Assembly (NCBI GenBank): GCA_038750655.1 | Contig: JBCDGZ010000153.1 | Location: 1-16,912 of the forward strand | Direction of reading: 5' to 3' | DNA: 16,912 bases | Origin: JBCDGZ01 sp038750655 | GTDB taxonomy: Bacteria; Bacteroidota; Bacteroidia; Chitinophagales; Saprospiraceae | In this document: in pieces, positions 6,509 to 14,781 of the stretch | How positions within the stretch are numbered: position 1 is the stretch's first letter | How the letters are laid out: each line of letters starts with the position of its first letter | Notes under the pieces: model-generated | Database searches by the model: none | Told to the model about the DNA's origin: nothing | The model's input: the letters and a program-made list of their open reading frames with translations, nothing else | Translations under genes and position numbers: made by a program

Positions 6509-7771
6509 ATGCCATATTTATTTACCTCTGAATCTGTCTCTGAAGGGCATCCCGATAAAGTTGCAGATCAAATTTCGGATGCGATCTTAGATGCCTTCCT
6601 CACGCAGGATCCCAACTCTAAAGTCGCGTGCGAAACCCTCGTGACGACTGGCCTTGCTGTTGTCTCTGGTGAAGTTCGTTCAAACGCTTATGTCGATGTA
6701 CAAAGTACTGTACGTGATGTCATCAAGCGCATTGGTTACACCAAATCTGAATACCAGTTTGATGCGGATTCTTGTGGGGTGATCTCCGCGATCCACGAGC
6801 AGTCGGCTGACATTGCTCAAGGTGTGGATGTAGGTAAAAAAGCTGCGGAACAAGGAGCCGGTGACCAAGGGATGATGTTTGGTTATGCGACCAACGAAAC
6901 GGATAATTATATGCCCCTGTCTTTGGAAATCTCCCACCTCTTGCTCGAAGAGTTGGCAGCTATTCGTAAAGGCGGTCGTCAAATGAAATACCTCCGTCCG
7001 GATTCTAAGTCGCAGGTGACCATCGAGTATGATGACAACCACTATCCGGCTCGCATTGATACCATCGTCGTTTCTACCCAGCACGATGACTTTGATAAGA
7101 ACGACGATAAGATGCTGGGGAAGATCAAGACGGATATTGAAAAAATATTGATCCCCAGAGTCAAGAAGAAACTGCCCGCCAATGTACGCAAGCTCTTCAA
7201 TGGAGAATACCGCTTGTATGTCAATCCAACGGGCAAATTCGTGATCGGTGGGCCGCACGGCGACACTGGTCTGACGGGACGTAAGATCATCGTCGATACC
7301 TACGGAGGTAAGGGGGCCCACGGTGGTGGAGCCTTCTCTGGAAAAGATTCTTCCAAGGTAGACCGCTCCGCGGCTTATGCCACTCGCCATATCGCTAAGA
7401 ATGTGGTCGCTGCGGGTTTGGCGGATCAGTGCCTGGTACAGGTGGCTTACGCTATTGGTGTAGCTGAGCCGGTTGGCCTCTACGTGAACACCTACGGCAC
7501 TTGCAAAATCGAAGGTCTTTCGGATGGGGAATTGGCAGCAAAAGTCAATGATCTTTTTGACCTTCGTCCTGCGGCCATCGTTCGTCGCTTTGGCTTGAAG
7601 AATCCAATCTTTAGTGAGACGGCTGCCTATGGTCACATGGGACGTCAGCCAGGTAAGAAGAAAGTGAAGATTGGCCAGAATGGAAAAGCCAAAACCAAAG
7701 AGGTCGTGACCTTTGGATGGGAAAGGCTGGATATGGTGAACAAAATTAAGAAAGCGTTTAAGATCAAGTAA
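6509..7771 (+). CDS. metK: S-adenosylmethionine synthase
   Basis: Methionine adenosyltransferase (420 aa; E. coli MetK is 384), making S-adenosylmethionine from methionine and ATP. The N-terminus FTSESVSEGHPDKVADQISD carries the ATP-binding GHPDK (13-17). GAGDQGMMFGYA is at 116-127 and the P-loop-like GGGAFSGKDSSKVDRS at 272-287, both PROSITE-type signatures of the family. The extra length comes from Lys-rich insertions, mainly residues 190-225 (acidic then Lys-rich) and a KKKVKIGQNGKAKTKE segment close to the C-terminus. The insert near the C-terminus is also common in Bacteroidota MetK by my recollection. It is monocistronic, with a promoter just upstream and a strong terminator downstream. 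Confidence 0.98.
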   Translation: MPYLFTSESVSEGHPDKVADQISDAILDAFLTQDPNSKVACETLVTTGLAVVSGEVRSNAYVDVQSTVRDVIKRIGYTKSEYQFDADSCGVISAIHEQSADIAQGVDVGKKAAEQGAGDQGMMFGYATNETDNYMPLSLEISHLLLEELAAIRKGGRQMKYLRPDSKSQVTIEYDDNHYPARIDTIVVSTQHDDFDKNDDKMLGKIKTDIEKILIPRVKKKLPANVRKLFNGEYRLYVNPTGKFVIGGPHGDTGLTGRKIIVDTYGGKGAHGGGAFSGKDSSKVDRSAAYATRHIAKNVVAAGLADQCLVQVAYAIGVAEPVGLYVNTYGTCKIEGLSDGELAAKVNDLFDLRPAAIVRRFGLKNPIFSETAAYGHMGRQPGKKKVKIGQNGKAKTKEVVTFGWERLDMVNKIKKAFKIK

Positions 7772-7793
7772 GCGCCTTTCTCCTTTGCAAAAA

Positions 7794-7838
7794 ATAAAGA
7801 CCCCCGATTCGGATCATCCAAATCGGGGGTTTCGATTT
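7794..7838. terminator. Bidirectional terminator between metK and the T9SS protein gene
   Basis: ACCCCCGATT (7800-7809) pairs perfectly with AATCGGGGGT (7821-7830) around an 11-base loop. T-rich bases follow on the plus strand (TTCGATTTT), and an A-rich stretch precedes it (AAATAAAG), giving a T-rich tail on the minus strand. It can serve metK and the converging 858-aa gene. A weaker hairpin (ATAGC 7842-7846 with GCTAT 7860-7864) lies between it and the converging stop. Confidence 0.85.
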
Positions 7839-7903
7839 TAAATAGCTTCGCTTTGCTGTGCTATATATAATCTTGTTACTTGAAGAGAAGACTAACCATA
7901 ATT

Positions 7904-10480
7904 TTATCGTAATACAACGAGTCGTTGGCTGAATACCTGTTCTTCTACGCTGATCTTCAACACATAGACACCGGGCAATAGGTTCGACATATTAGCCTCG
8001 TAAGTTTGCTCATTGATTGTTGCCGATTGTAATAATCGACCACTGGTGTCAAAGAGCTGATAGCTTGCTATCCGTCCTTTTTCGCTTTGCAGATAGAGCT
8101 GCTGATTAACCGGGTTGGGGAAAACTTTTATTGCTCCTCCTACTTCCAATTCTTCGATACTGACGGTGCCTTGATCTTCGACTCTTGATATTGTTTCCTG
8201 GCCTTCGGTCGGTAGCTGCTTTTCGTTGGCACTCACCATTCGAACATTCGTAACATTGAAAGTTAGAGGAGGCAAATCACCACCGCGTACGCCGCCGCTG
8301 CCGTTGAAGAGGATGTCATCTTCGATGGTGATGAACAGCTGGGCAATCTCCCCCGCACCATTCCGGTTGATCCCGTCGATCCGGCTGATGCCGACGTGCA
8401 ATTGTCCCATGCCGTCATCTTTTTGTACGCTAATCATATCTGAATCAATCGTCCCCAACCAGGAGTTGTTGAATTGCAAGCTCACACTGCCGGGCTCGAC
8501 CAGAGAATCGGTATATTCGATGGTGAAAGCCAGCCCATAGACCTCATTGGCGGGGAGTTCGCTGTTGCCCAGGAGCAGCGGCAGCGCCACTCTCGTCCCT
8601 TGACCAACCGTATCTCTACCGACGTACAGCGGCGGGCCGCTGGCCCTCACCTGATCATCAAAGCCACCACCAAAGTTGTGAACCAAGCCCCAGTTAAAGT
8701 TGATCGCATCAATATCGCTAAAGTCAATTACTCCATCGCCGTTGGTATCGATATGCTTATAGTTGACGCCGGAGAGTGGAGTGGCATCCGCCCAATCAGA
8801 CGCAGGTTGTCCGATCCAGGTCGTACTGGCATTGGGGCGTATCGGGCCATTGCCGCCGAAGGCGATGCCGAGGTTGATGATGTCATATTGGTTAACGGTA
8901 TCGTTGAGATCGGTGTCGCCGGGCCAGACACATTCATCGTTGTCCTCGACGGTGACATTACCGGCGAAGCCGCAGCCCTGGCTGTCACTCATGGTTAGGG
9001 CGTAGTTGCCGGGAGGGCAGTCCTGGCAGGTACCGTCCATATCGCCAGACCAGGTATAGAAGTAGGGAGGAGTGCCGCCCTGCGGAACCAGCGTCACATC
9101 ATAGAGTCCGTCGCAGTCGCTTAGGGTCTGGTCGACCTCTATGTTGATATTGTTTTCTTGTACAACTGTAAAAGCATAGGTGAAATTAAGGGACCCACCG
9201 GGGCGGCTAAGGTGCAGTTCGTAGAGGCCAGCGGGCAGTCCGCTGATGTTTGGGGTATTTGCTGAGAAACTAGGATGGGTTGGGCTGGACCAGGAATAGG
9301 TTAAGGGGATGTTGCTACAGATCAAGCTGGTTTCGATGGCGCCATCCATCCCGGCCCCACAGGTTTCGTCGGTAATGGTGAAGCCAGAGAGGCCAAGTTT
9401 ATCTTCTACCTTTAAGTCTCCCCAGCAGCTGTTGCCGTTGTTGGCCGTCACGGTAAAGGTAAGATCAACATCTACTGCTGAGCAGTCGAGTGGAAGAGGG
9501 TAGATCGTCCCACTGTCATCGGTGACTTTTACACTGAGGTTGGCGAAGCAGTAGTCACTGCCTTCGAGAACAGCGTCCGGGGTAATGTTGGCTTGGCCAT
9601 CGATACCCAACGTCACATTGACCTGAGCATTACAAGCCAAAAAGATATTGGTATTGGAATTATCCTGACCGACTTCAAAGTCGTAAGTCTGAGAGCCGGA
9701 GCTGTGGATAAGGTTGAGAATGTAGATGCCCGCATTTAGCCCAGTAATGTCTTGGGTGCTGGCACTGAAAGAGGGATGATCAGGACTTAGCCACGAGAAG
9801 CTGATAGTATTGGGATCACAGATAAAAGAGCTAATTTCAATAGCACCATCTGCGTTGCCAGGGCAGCTTTCATTGGTAATGGTAGCCAGTTGCGGATCTA
9901 TGCCTTCGAGGACGCTGAAATCTGTTACACAAAAATTATTGGGGGCTCCCAAATCCGTTGTTTTGGCAATCAAATCCAATCCGATATGGCTACAATCAAG
10001 TGGTTGGGGGTAAATATTACCGGAGGCGTCAAAGATTTCCAAGGTGAAACCAGTGGCGCAGGGAGAAATGGCTTCGAGGAAATAGTCATCGGGGAAGGTC
10101 AGCTCGCCATTGAGGTCGAGGACCTCGATGCGACTAGCATCGCAGACCATGACCACATTATCGGTTATCCAAATGTAATTTACCTTAGTGGTTGTATCTC
10201 TTCCTCCAAGTTCGTCAACAACAACGAGGCTGACCGCGTAGCGGCCAGGAAAGTTGTAAAAGTGGGTAGCATTCTGACCACGGTAAGTGGTCCCATCGCC
10301 AAAATCCCATTCCCAGTCGACGATGGGGGCGCCGGAGGCGGTTGATAGGTCTGTGAAGTTAACGCGGAGGGAATCACAGCCTTGAAGAACATCACCAACA
10401 AAGTCGGCCTGGGGTTGGGCCAGTGCGCTGTTGAGGGCAAAACAGAGCAGTAGAAAGCAGATGTGTAATTGATTTTTCAT
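7904..10480 (-). CDS. Secreted multidomain T9SS substrate with PKD, dockerin-like and cohesin-like domains
   Basis: Large extracellular protein, 858 aa from the ATG at 10478-10480. An upstream TTG would add 11 residues, but the ATG begins a clean signal peptide (MKNQLHICFLLLCFALNSALA, cleavage near residue 21), so it is preferred. Domains in order: PKD (about 25-108, with WEWDFGDGT and GRYAVSLVV); two tandem modules of about 160 residues (about 113-274 and 283-443) sharing IYP-PLDCS, a TC-G-DGAIE turn and HPSFSA; a shorter related module (about 444-516); a dockerin-like pair with Asp-rich loops (GDTDLNDTVNQYDI and DTNGDGVIDFSDID, about 520-601); a cohesin-like beta region (about 617-749); and a type A T9SS sorting domain (about 783-858, KVFPNPVNQQLYL, LFDTSGRLL, LPGVYVLKI). 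It should be exported by the Sec and type IX systems to the cell surface or medium. Ligand or substrate is not apparent; no catalytic domain is seen. An adhesive or scaffold role is an inference. Confidence 0.92.
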   Translation of the reverse strand: MKNQLHICFLLLCFALNSALAQPQADFVGDVLQGCDSLRVNFTDLSTASGAPIVDWEWDFGDGTTYRGQNATHFYNFPGRYAVSLVVVDELGGRDTTTKVNYIWITDNVVMVCDASRIEVLDLNGELTFPDDYFLEAISPCATGFTLEIFDASGNIYPQPLDCSHIGLDLIAKTTDLGAPNNFCVTDFSVLEGIDPQLATITNESCPGNADGAIEISSFICDPNTISFSWLSPDHPSFSASTQDITGLNAGIYILNLIHSSGSQTYDFEVGQDNSNTNIFLACNAQVNVTLGIDGQANITPDAVLEGSDYCFANLSVKVTDDSGTIYPLPLDCSAVDVDLTFTVTANNGNSCWGDLKVEDKLGLSGFTITDETCGAGMDGAIETSLICSNIPLTYSWSSPTHPSFSANTPNISGLPAGLYELHLSRPGGSLNFTYAFTVVQENNINIEVDQTLSDCDGLYDVTLVPQGGTPPYFYTWSGDMDGTCQDCPPGNYALTMSDSQGCGFAGNVTVEDNDECVWPGDTDLNDTVNQYDIINLGIAFGGNGPIRPNASTTWIGQPASDWADATPLSGVNYKHIDTNGDGVIDFSDIDAINFNWGLVHNFGGGFDDQVRASGPPLYVGRDTVGQGTRVALPLLLGNSELPANEVYGLAFTIEYTDSLVEPGSVSLQFNNSWLGTIDSDMISVQKDDGMGQLHVGISRIDGINRNGAGEIAQLFITIEDDILFNGSGGVRGGDLPPLTFNVTNVRMVSANEKQLPTEGQETISRVEDQGTVSIEELEVGGAIKVFPNPVNQQLYLQSEKGRIASYQLFDTSGRLLQSATINEQTYEANMSNLLPGVYVLKISVEEQVFSQRLVVLR

Positions 10481-10654
10481 AGAATTATTTTTTAAAGAAA
10501 TAGGTGAATTCAATGGGATCGATTCAAAAGTACAGATGAATAGGGCAGGAAAAAAGTACTTTTATTGGGTGTTATAGGATTTTTTTAATACAAAAAGGCA
10601 CTAAAAGCTGTATTTTGAACTTAAAATAGCTATTTTTTATAGAATTTTTTGATC
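10481..10654. other. Divergent spacer with short perfect palindromes
   Basis: A 174-base AT-rich region between the T9SS protein gene and the 481-aa gene. On the minus strand TACTTTTG (10525-10532) is a candidate -7 element for the T9SS gene. Perfect palindromes AAAAGTACTTTT (10552-10563) and AAAATAGCTATTTT (10623-10636) lie within it, and TATTTT (10611-10616) can also pair with AAAATA (10623-10628). Confidence 0.6.
10525..10532 (-). promoter_or_regulatory. Candidate -7 element for the T9SS protein gene
   Basis: TACTTTTG on the minus strand matches TAnnTTTG and lies 45 bases before the chosen ATG. It would begin transcription near 10520, which places the alternative TTG start (10511-10513) very close to the transcript end and favours the ATG. 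There is no convincing -33 TTG. Confidence 0.4.
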
Positions 10655-12100
10655 ATGAAGCAGACGAATTTGTGCCTATTATTAAGTGAATTATCCACCC
10701 GAGAGCGGACAAAGTTCAAAGAATACGTTTTTTCGCCCTATTTCAACAAGCATCAGCGCCTGCGCCGCCTCTGTGAATACCTGCTGCGCCATGCGCCCGA
10801 CTTTGAGCATCCCGACCTGGATCGTCGCCAGGTTTATACGGTAGTTTATGAGGAAAAAGACTTTAAAGAGCTGCGTTTCAATAACCTTGTCTCTGACCTC
10901 CTGCAATTGCTCTACGACTATCTGGCCCAACGGGCCTACGACCGCCAACCGCCCCTCAAAAAGCAACTGCTGCTTACCGAGCTGCGCGAGCGCGACGCCG
11001 CCGCCCACGTCGACCGTACCGCCCGCCGCTTTCAGCAATTGCTCGAACAACATCCATTCCGCAATTACCAATTCTTCCTCCACCAATACGCCCTACACGA
11101 GCAGCTCGACCAATTTGCCCTCACCCAAAAGCGCCGCCGCTACGACGAAAACCTACAGCTGCAAAACGACAAGCTCGACCTGTACTACATGGCCAATAAA
11201 TTCCGCATCGCCTGCGATATGGCCAGTCGGAATATTGTGATCAAAGCTGGCTATGAATGCCATCGCCTCGATCAGCTGCTGGGAGAATACCGGGGCAAGG
11301 AAAGCCAGTACGCCCAGGTCCCGGCCCTGGTCGTCTACTACGAAACCCTGCAAATGCTGACCAATACTCCCTCCGAGCCCCATTACCAGCAACTCAAAGG
11401 ACGCCTGCGAAGCAACCTCGCCCTCTTCCCACCCCAGGAACTGCGCATCCTCTACAACTATGCGCTCAACTACTGCATCAAAATGATCAACACCGGCCAT
11501 GTCAACTATTATCAAGAAGTGCTGGAACTGTACAAGATTCTACTGGAACAAAAAATCATCTTCATCAATGGCTACCTCACCCAGTGGACCTATAAAAATA
11601 TCGTGACCGTCGGCATTCGCCTCCGCGAATTTGACTGGACCGAGCAGTTCATTAACCAATATAATGAGGCCCTGCCCACCGAAGAAAAACTCAATGCCTT
11701 CGATTACAATATGGCGGCCTTGCACTACGCCCGGCACAATTACAAGGAAGCCCTCCAGCAACTGCACAATGTCGAATTCACCGATGCGTCCTACCACCTT
11801 GGCGCCAAAATTATTCAACTCAAAAGCTATTATGAATTGGAAGAAGAAGAGGCCTTCTTTGCCCTAATTGAAGCCTTTCGGAAGTACATCCTGCGCCATC
11901 GCGAACTTTCTGATTACCGCAAAAAGGCCAACGCCAACATGCTCAAACTGGCCCAGCGCATCTACCTGCTCAAAAGCAGCCGGCGCACCATCACCACCCA
12001 GGCTTACCGCCAAAAGCGCCGCCGCATCGGCCAGTTGCTGGAGTCCCTAGAGCCGCTGGCCAATAAGGATTGGTTGGAAGAAGTGTTCGGAAAAATGTAG
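10655..12100 (+). CDS. Uncharacterised helical-repeat protein, 481 aa
   Basis: Large soluble, almost entirely alpha-helical protein with no signal peptide or membrane segment. I know no function. I start it at the ATG at 10655; the frame is open to a TTG two codons earlier. The N-terminal block (residues 14-90) reads STRERTKFKEYVFSPYFN, then FKELRFNNLVSDLLQLLYDYL, a helical head of the type seen in many Saprospiraceae proteins. The middle is basic (QKRRRYDENLQLQNDKLDLYYM, 158-179). A TPR-like pair of helices is at 346-377 (YNMAALHYARHNYKEALQQL), and the C-terminus (400-465) is strongly basic. Codons are C-rich. Matching motifs with the 508-aa protein on the other side of the amidohydrolase-UbiA pair suggest one family. 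The gene converges on the UbiA-family gene with only 11 bases between stops, too little for a terminator. Confidence 0.85.
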   Translation: MKQTNLCLLLSELSTRERTKFKEYVFSPYFNKHQRLRRLCEYLLRHAPDFEHPDLDRRQVYTVVYEEKDFKELRFNNLVSDLLQLLYDYLAQRAYDRQPPLKKQLLLTELRERDAAAHVDRTARRFQQLLEQHPFRNYQFFLHQYALHEQLDQFALTQKRRRYDENLQLQNDKLDLYYMANKFRIACDMASRNIVIKAGYECHRLDQLLGEYRGKESQYAQVPALVVYYETLQMLTNTPSEPHYQQLKGRLRSNLALFPPQELRILYNYALNYCIKMINTGHVNYYQEVLELYKILLEQKIIFINGYLTQWTYKNIVTVGIRLREFDWTEQFINQYNEALPTEEKLNAFDYNMAALHYARHNYKEALQQLHNVEFTDASYHLGAKIIQLKSYYELEEEEAFFALIEAFRKYILRHRELSDYRKKANANMLKLAQRIYLLKSSRRTITTQAYRQKRRRIGQLLESLEPLANKDWLEEVFGKM

Positions 12101-12111
12101 CCTTAAAGGTC

Positions 12112-12975
12112 TCAAATGGCCAAAAGACAACCGGAATACCAAACATAAGTCATACTGGCCACCGCCACCACATTTGACATCACCCCAAAAAGCTGCATCT
12201 GCCACAGGGTGTACTGCTTGGTTTTAAAGATGATGAAAAGATCGAGTAGCAACCAAAGCAGCCCTAGCGCCAGCATCCCCCCAAAGATGTATTCTTCAAA
12301 CACCCAAAAGAGGATCAGCACCTCCGTTAATACAATGGCGATGATCAATAACTTGGTTTTTCTGACGCCAATCTGCGTGGCTGTCGTTCGTCGGCCGCTG
12401 CGGCGATCGGGCTCTACATCCATCACCTCGCCCATCAGATGCGACTGTACGGCAAAGAGCAGTAGATAGACGAAAGTCGGCCAGGGGAGCAGCGGTGTTT
12501 GGTTGAGTACCATGCTGAGTGGGACGATGAGGATGTAACCGAATTGGCAGAGTAATTCCCAGGGTGGGGAGCTGCGCAGCCCCTTGTCCGGCCAGTTGTA
12601 TAGTGCATTGATGATCAATAGTAAAATCAAGAGCAGCAACATCGGCCAGCCGCCCCACCAGAGGAGAAAGGGATAGGTGAGCAACTGGACCACAAGAATC
12701 GGCTTCCAAAGCTCCTTTAGTTGCTCCAACCGGCCTCCGGCCCCAAAGAGAAAACTATCCTTGCGAGGATTCTGCGCATCGACCTCCCGATCCACGATGT
12801 CGTTCCAGCCGTAAACCAAAAAATTCAGCGGAAAGCAGACATAGAAAAAGCCAAACCAGAAAGGAACAGAGTGGGCGACTTCCATCTGACTGGTGGGCAG
12901 CACATAGAGCCAAACCGTGGCGAACCAAAGGCCAGGGCGCGATACTTTGAGCCAGAATAGCAGCTGGGCCCACAT
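12112..12975 (-). CDS. UbiA-family prenyltransferase
   Basis: Polytopic membrane enzyme (287 aa) of the UbiA superfamily, which transfers polyprenyl groups to aromatic or other acceptors. The two Asp-rich motifs that bind Mg2+-diphosphate are clear: NDIVDREVD (58-66) before a hydrophilic loop, and DVEPDRRSGRRTTATQIG (186-203) in the second half. About eight or nine hydrophobic segments surround them (for instance 92-127 and 205-250). ArgPro in the first segment (VSRPGLW, 11-17) is also typical. Acceptor and prenyl chain cannot be told; lipid, quinone, carotenoid-type or archaeal-like ether-lipid roles are all possible. The frame is open upstream to 13059, but that extension lies inside the amidohydrolase gene. 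The ATG at 12973-12975, 5 bases after that gene's stop, fits an operon and starts at the first membrane segment. Confidence 0.93.
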   Translation of the reverse strand: MWAQLLFWLKVSRPGLWFATVWLYVLPTSQMEVAHSVPFWFGFFYVCFPLNFLVYGWNDIVDREVDAQNPRKDSFLFGAGGRLEQLKELWKPILVVQLLTYPFLLWWGGWPMLLLLILLLIINALYNWPDKGLRSSPPWELLCQFGYILIVPLSMVLNQTPLLPWPTFVYLLLFAVQSHLMGEVMDVEPDRRSGRRTTATQIGVRKTKLLIIAIVLTEVLILFWVFEEYIFGGMLALGLLWLLLDLFIIFKTKQYTLWQMQLFGVMSNVVAVASMTYVWYSGCLLAI

Positions 12976-12980
12976 ATAGC

Positions 12981-14696
12981 CTACTGCTTTTCGTATTTCA
13001 GCTCCCCACCGACAAAGGTCATCAGCACCTCGGTATCCAAAATTTCTTCTTCTGTACAAGTCAACAAATTATTGGACAGGACAACCATATCCGCCAGCTT
13101 GCCTTCGCTCAGCGATCCTTTGGAGTCTTCCTCGAAGCCGGCGTAGGCATTGCCCAGCGTGTAGGAGTAGAGGGCTTCCTGGCGCGTCATGCTCTGCTCG
13201 GGGAAAAACTCCATTCCGTTATCGATGCGCTTGCGGGTGACCGAGGCGTAGAGGCATTCCAGCGGGTCCACATCCTCGACCGGCGCATCGGTGCCATTGG
13301 CGATCACGACGCCGCTGTCGAGCAGGGAGCGCCAGGCGTAGGCCCCAATGCGCGCCCGCTTTTCGCCGAGGCGCTTGACCACAAAGGGTGCATCGGAGGT
13401 ACAGTGGATACCCTGCATAGAGGCGATGACGCCCAGCTCTTTGAAGCGAGGAATATCGTCGGCACTGAGGTGCTGGGCGTGTTCGATGCGCCAGCGCAGG
13501 TCGTTTTGCTCCGGTGCTTTTAGGAAGCTTTGCTCCATAATGTCGAGTACGATGCGATTGGCGCGGTCGCCGATGGCGTGTACGCAGAGCTGCATGCTGT
13601 TGTCGAAGGCCAGTTGGGCGATGTTTTTCACTTCGCTGATGGGGGTGGTATTTTGACCAACGAAGTCATTTTTATCGTTATAGGCGGCGAGGAGCCAGGC
13701 GCCGAAGGCTCCAAGAGCACCGTCGACCTCGGTTTTGATGGCTCGGCAGCTGAAATAGTGCTCGCCGGCGTCGAGGATGGGGAAGCCCTCCATGCGGTCT
13801 TTCATATCAGCGTAAGAATGGCGCAGCATGACCCAGAGGCGGAGGTCGAGTTCCTGTTTTTCGGCCATCTTTTGGTAACGCTCAATTTCGGTGTAGGTAG
13901 ACCCGGCATCCTGAAAGGAGGTGATGCCTTTGCTGAGGCATTCCTCTTGGGCCAGCTCGATGGCATTGTACCACTGCCGTTCCAGTTGCTTTGGCGAGAG
14001 GCTATCGAGGTATTCCTGGTAGGCTCCTCGGATGGCGCGCATGGCGCGCTCTTCGAAGACGCCGATGGCCTCCCCGCTGACATCACGGACAATCTCGCCC
14101 CCTTCGGGATTCGGCGTTTCGATGTTGACGCCGGCAGCTTTCATGGCCTGATCGTTGGCGAAGAGGGAGTGGCCGCTAGCGTGGAAGAGGATGACGGGAT
14201 TATTGGGCGAAACGGCGCTGAGTTCGTCGTGGTAGGGGTAGCCGTGAATCTGGCGGTCGAGTGGGGTGTCCCATTTTTCCTGGTGCCAGCCTCGGCCTTC
14301 GATCCATTCGCCTGGTTTGGCGGTTTTGGCCCTTTCGGCGACCATATTGACGATTTCCTGCCAGTTTTTGGAGCGGAGAAAATTGAGGTTGATCAGGCTT
14401 TTGCCGAGGCCGGAGAAGTGGCCGTGGCCTTCGATGAAGCCAGGCATGAGGAATTGGCCTTGCAAGTCGATGATGCGGCATTCGGGGCTGGCCAGGGCCT
14501 GCAGGGCTTGGGTGCTGCCGACTTTGAGGATGCGGTCCCCTTTGATGGCGACGGCCTCGGCGCTGGGCTGTTGCTCATCCATGGTGACGACGGTGGCATT
14601 GATGATCAGAAGGTCCGCCTGGTCGTTGCTTTGACAGGCGTTGAGTAGGAGAAGGAGTACGAAGCCGACGGCCAATTTCCAATTTGAAGATAGCAT
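12981..14696 (-). CDS. Lipoprotein amidohydrolase, YtcJ-like (amidohydrolase 3 family)
   Basis: Metal-dependent amidohydrolase of the YtcJ type (571 aa), anchored as a lipoprotein. I start it at the ATG at 14694-14696, which gives a signal peptide with lipobox LLLLLNAC (Cys21); the frame is open to 14840 but that extension overlaps the upstream gene. The TIM-barrel motifs are present: MPGFIEGHGHF (metal site His91-Gly-His93), the Lys321 region AIKTEVDGALGAFGAW, VHAIGDRANR (His373), RIEHAQHLS (His405) and NGTDAPVEDVDPL (Asp470). The C-terminal beta part KGSLSEGKLADMVVLSNNLL closes the barrel. Substrate is unknown; family members hydrolyse various amides and cyclic amides. Lipoproteins of this phylum are usually in the outer membrane or periplasm. 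It is 85 bases after the 508-aa gene and 5 bases before the UbiA gene. Confidence 0.93.
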   Translation of the reverse strand: MLSSNWKLAVGFVLLLLLNACQSNDQADLLIINATVVTMDEQQPSAEAVAIKGDRILKVGSTQALQALASPECRIIDLQGQFLMPGFIEGHGHFSGLGKSLINLNFLRSKNWQEIVNMVAERAKTAKPGEWIEGRGWHQEKWDTPLDRQIHGYPYHDELSAVSPNNPVILFHASGHSLFANDQAMKAAGVNIETPNPEGGEIVRDVSGEAIGVFEERAMRAIRGAYQEYLDSLSPKQLERQWYNAIELAQEECLSKGITSFQDAGSTYTEIERYQKMAEKQELDLRLWVMLRHSYADMKDRMEGFPILDAGEHYFSCRAIKTEVDGALGAFGAWLLAAYNDKNDFVGQNTTPISEVKNIAQLAFDNSMQLCVHAIGDRANRIVLDIMEQSFLKAPEQNDLRWRIEHAQHLSADDIPRFKELGVIASMQGIHCTSDAPFVVKRLGEKRARIGAYAWRSLLDSGVVIANGTDAPVEDVDPLECLYASVTRKRIDNGMEFFPEQSMTRQEALYSYTLGNAYAGFEEDSKGSLSEGKLADMVVLSNNLLTCTEEEILDTEVLMTFVGGELKYEKQ

Positions 14697-14781
14697 AGAT
14701 GCAGATTGTGATTTCTTCAAATGTAAGTAATTCCGTTCAGTACTTCCCCAAAAAATGGATTTTACAGGGCCGATTGAAACG

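Noticed and set aside
6680..7636. A 318-codon open frame antisense to metK
   Set aside because: metK motifs are complete on the plus strand and the antisense product resembles nothing; no promoter or leader supports it.
12976..13059. N-terminal extension of the UbiA-family protein by 28 residues
   Set aside because: It lies within the end of the amidohydrolase gene, is Arg-rich and unlike the family; the ATG at 12975 starts at the first membrane segment.
13530..14648. A 372-codon open frame antisense to the amidohydrolase
   Set aside because: Same cause: GC-biased codon positions in a clear gene. The translation is a low-complexity Gly/Val/Asp/Phe string with no family features.
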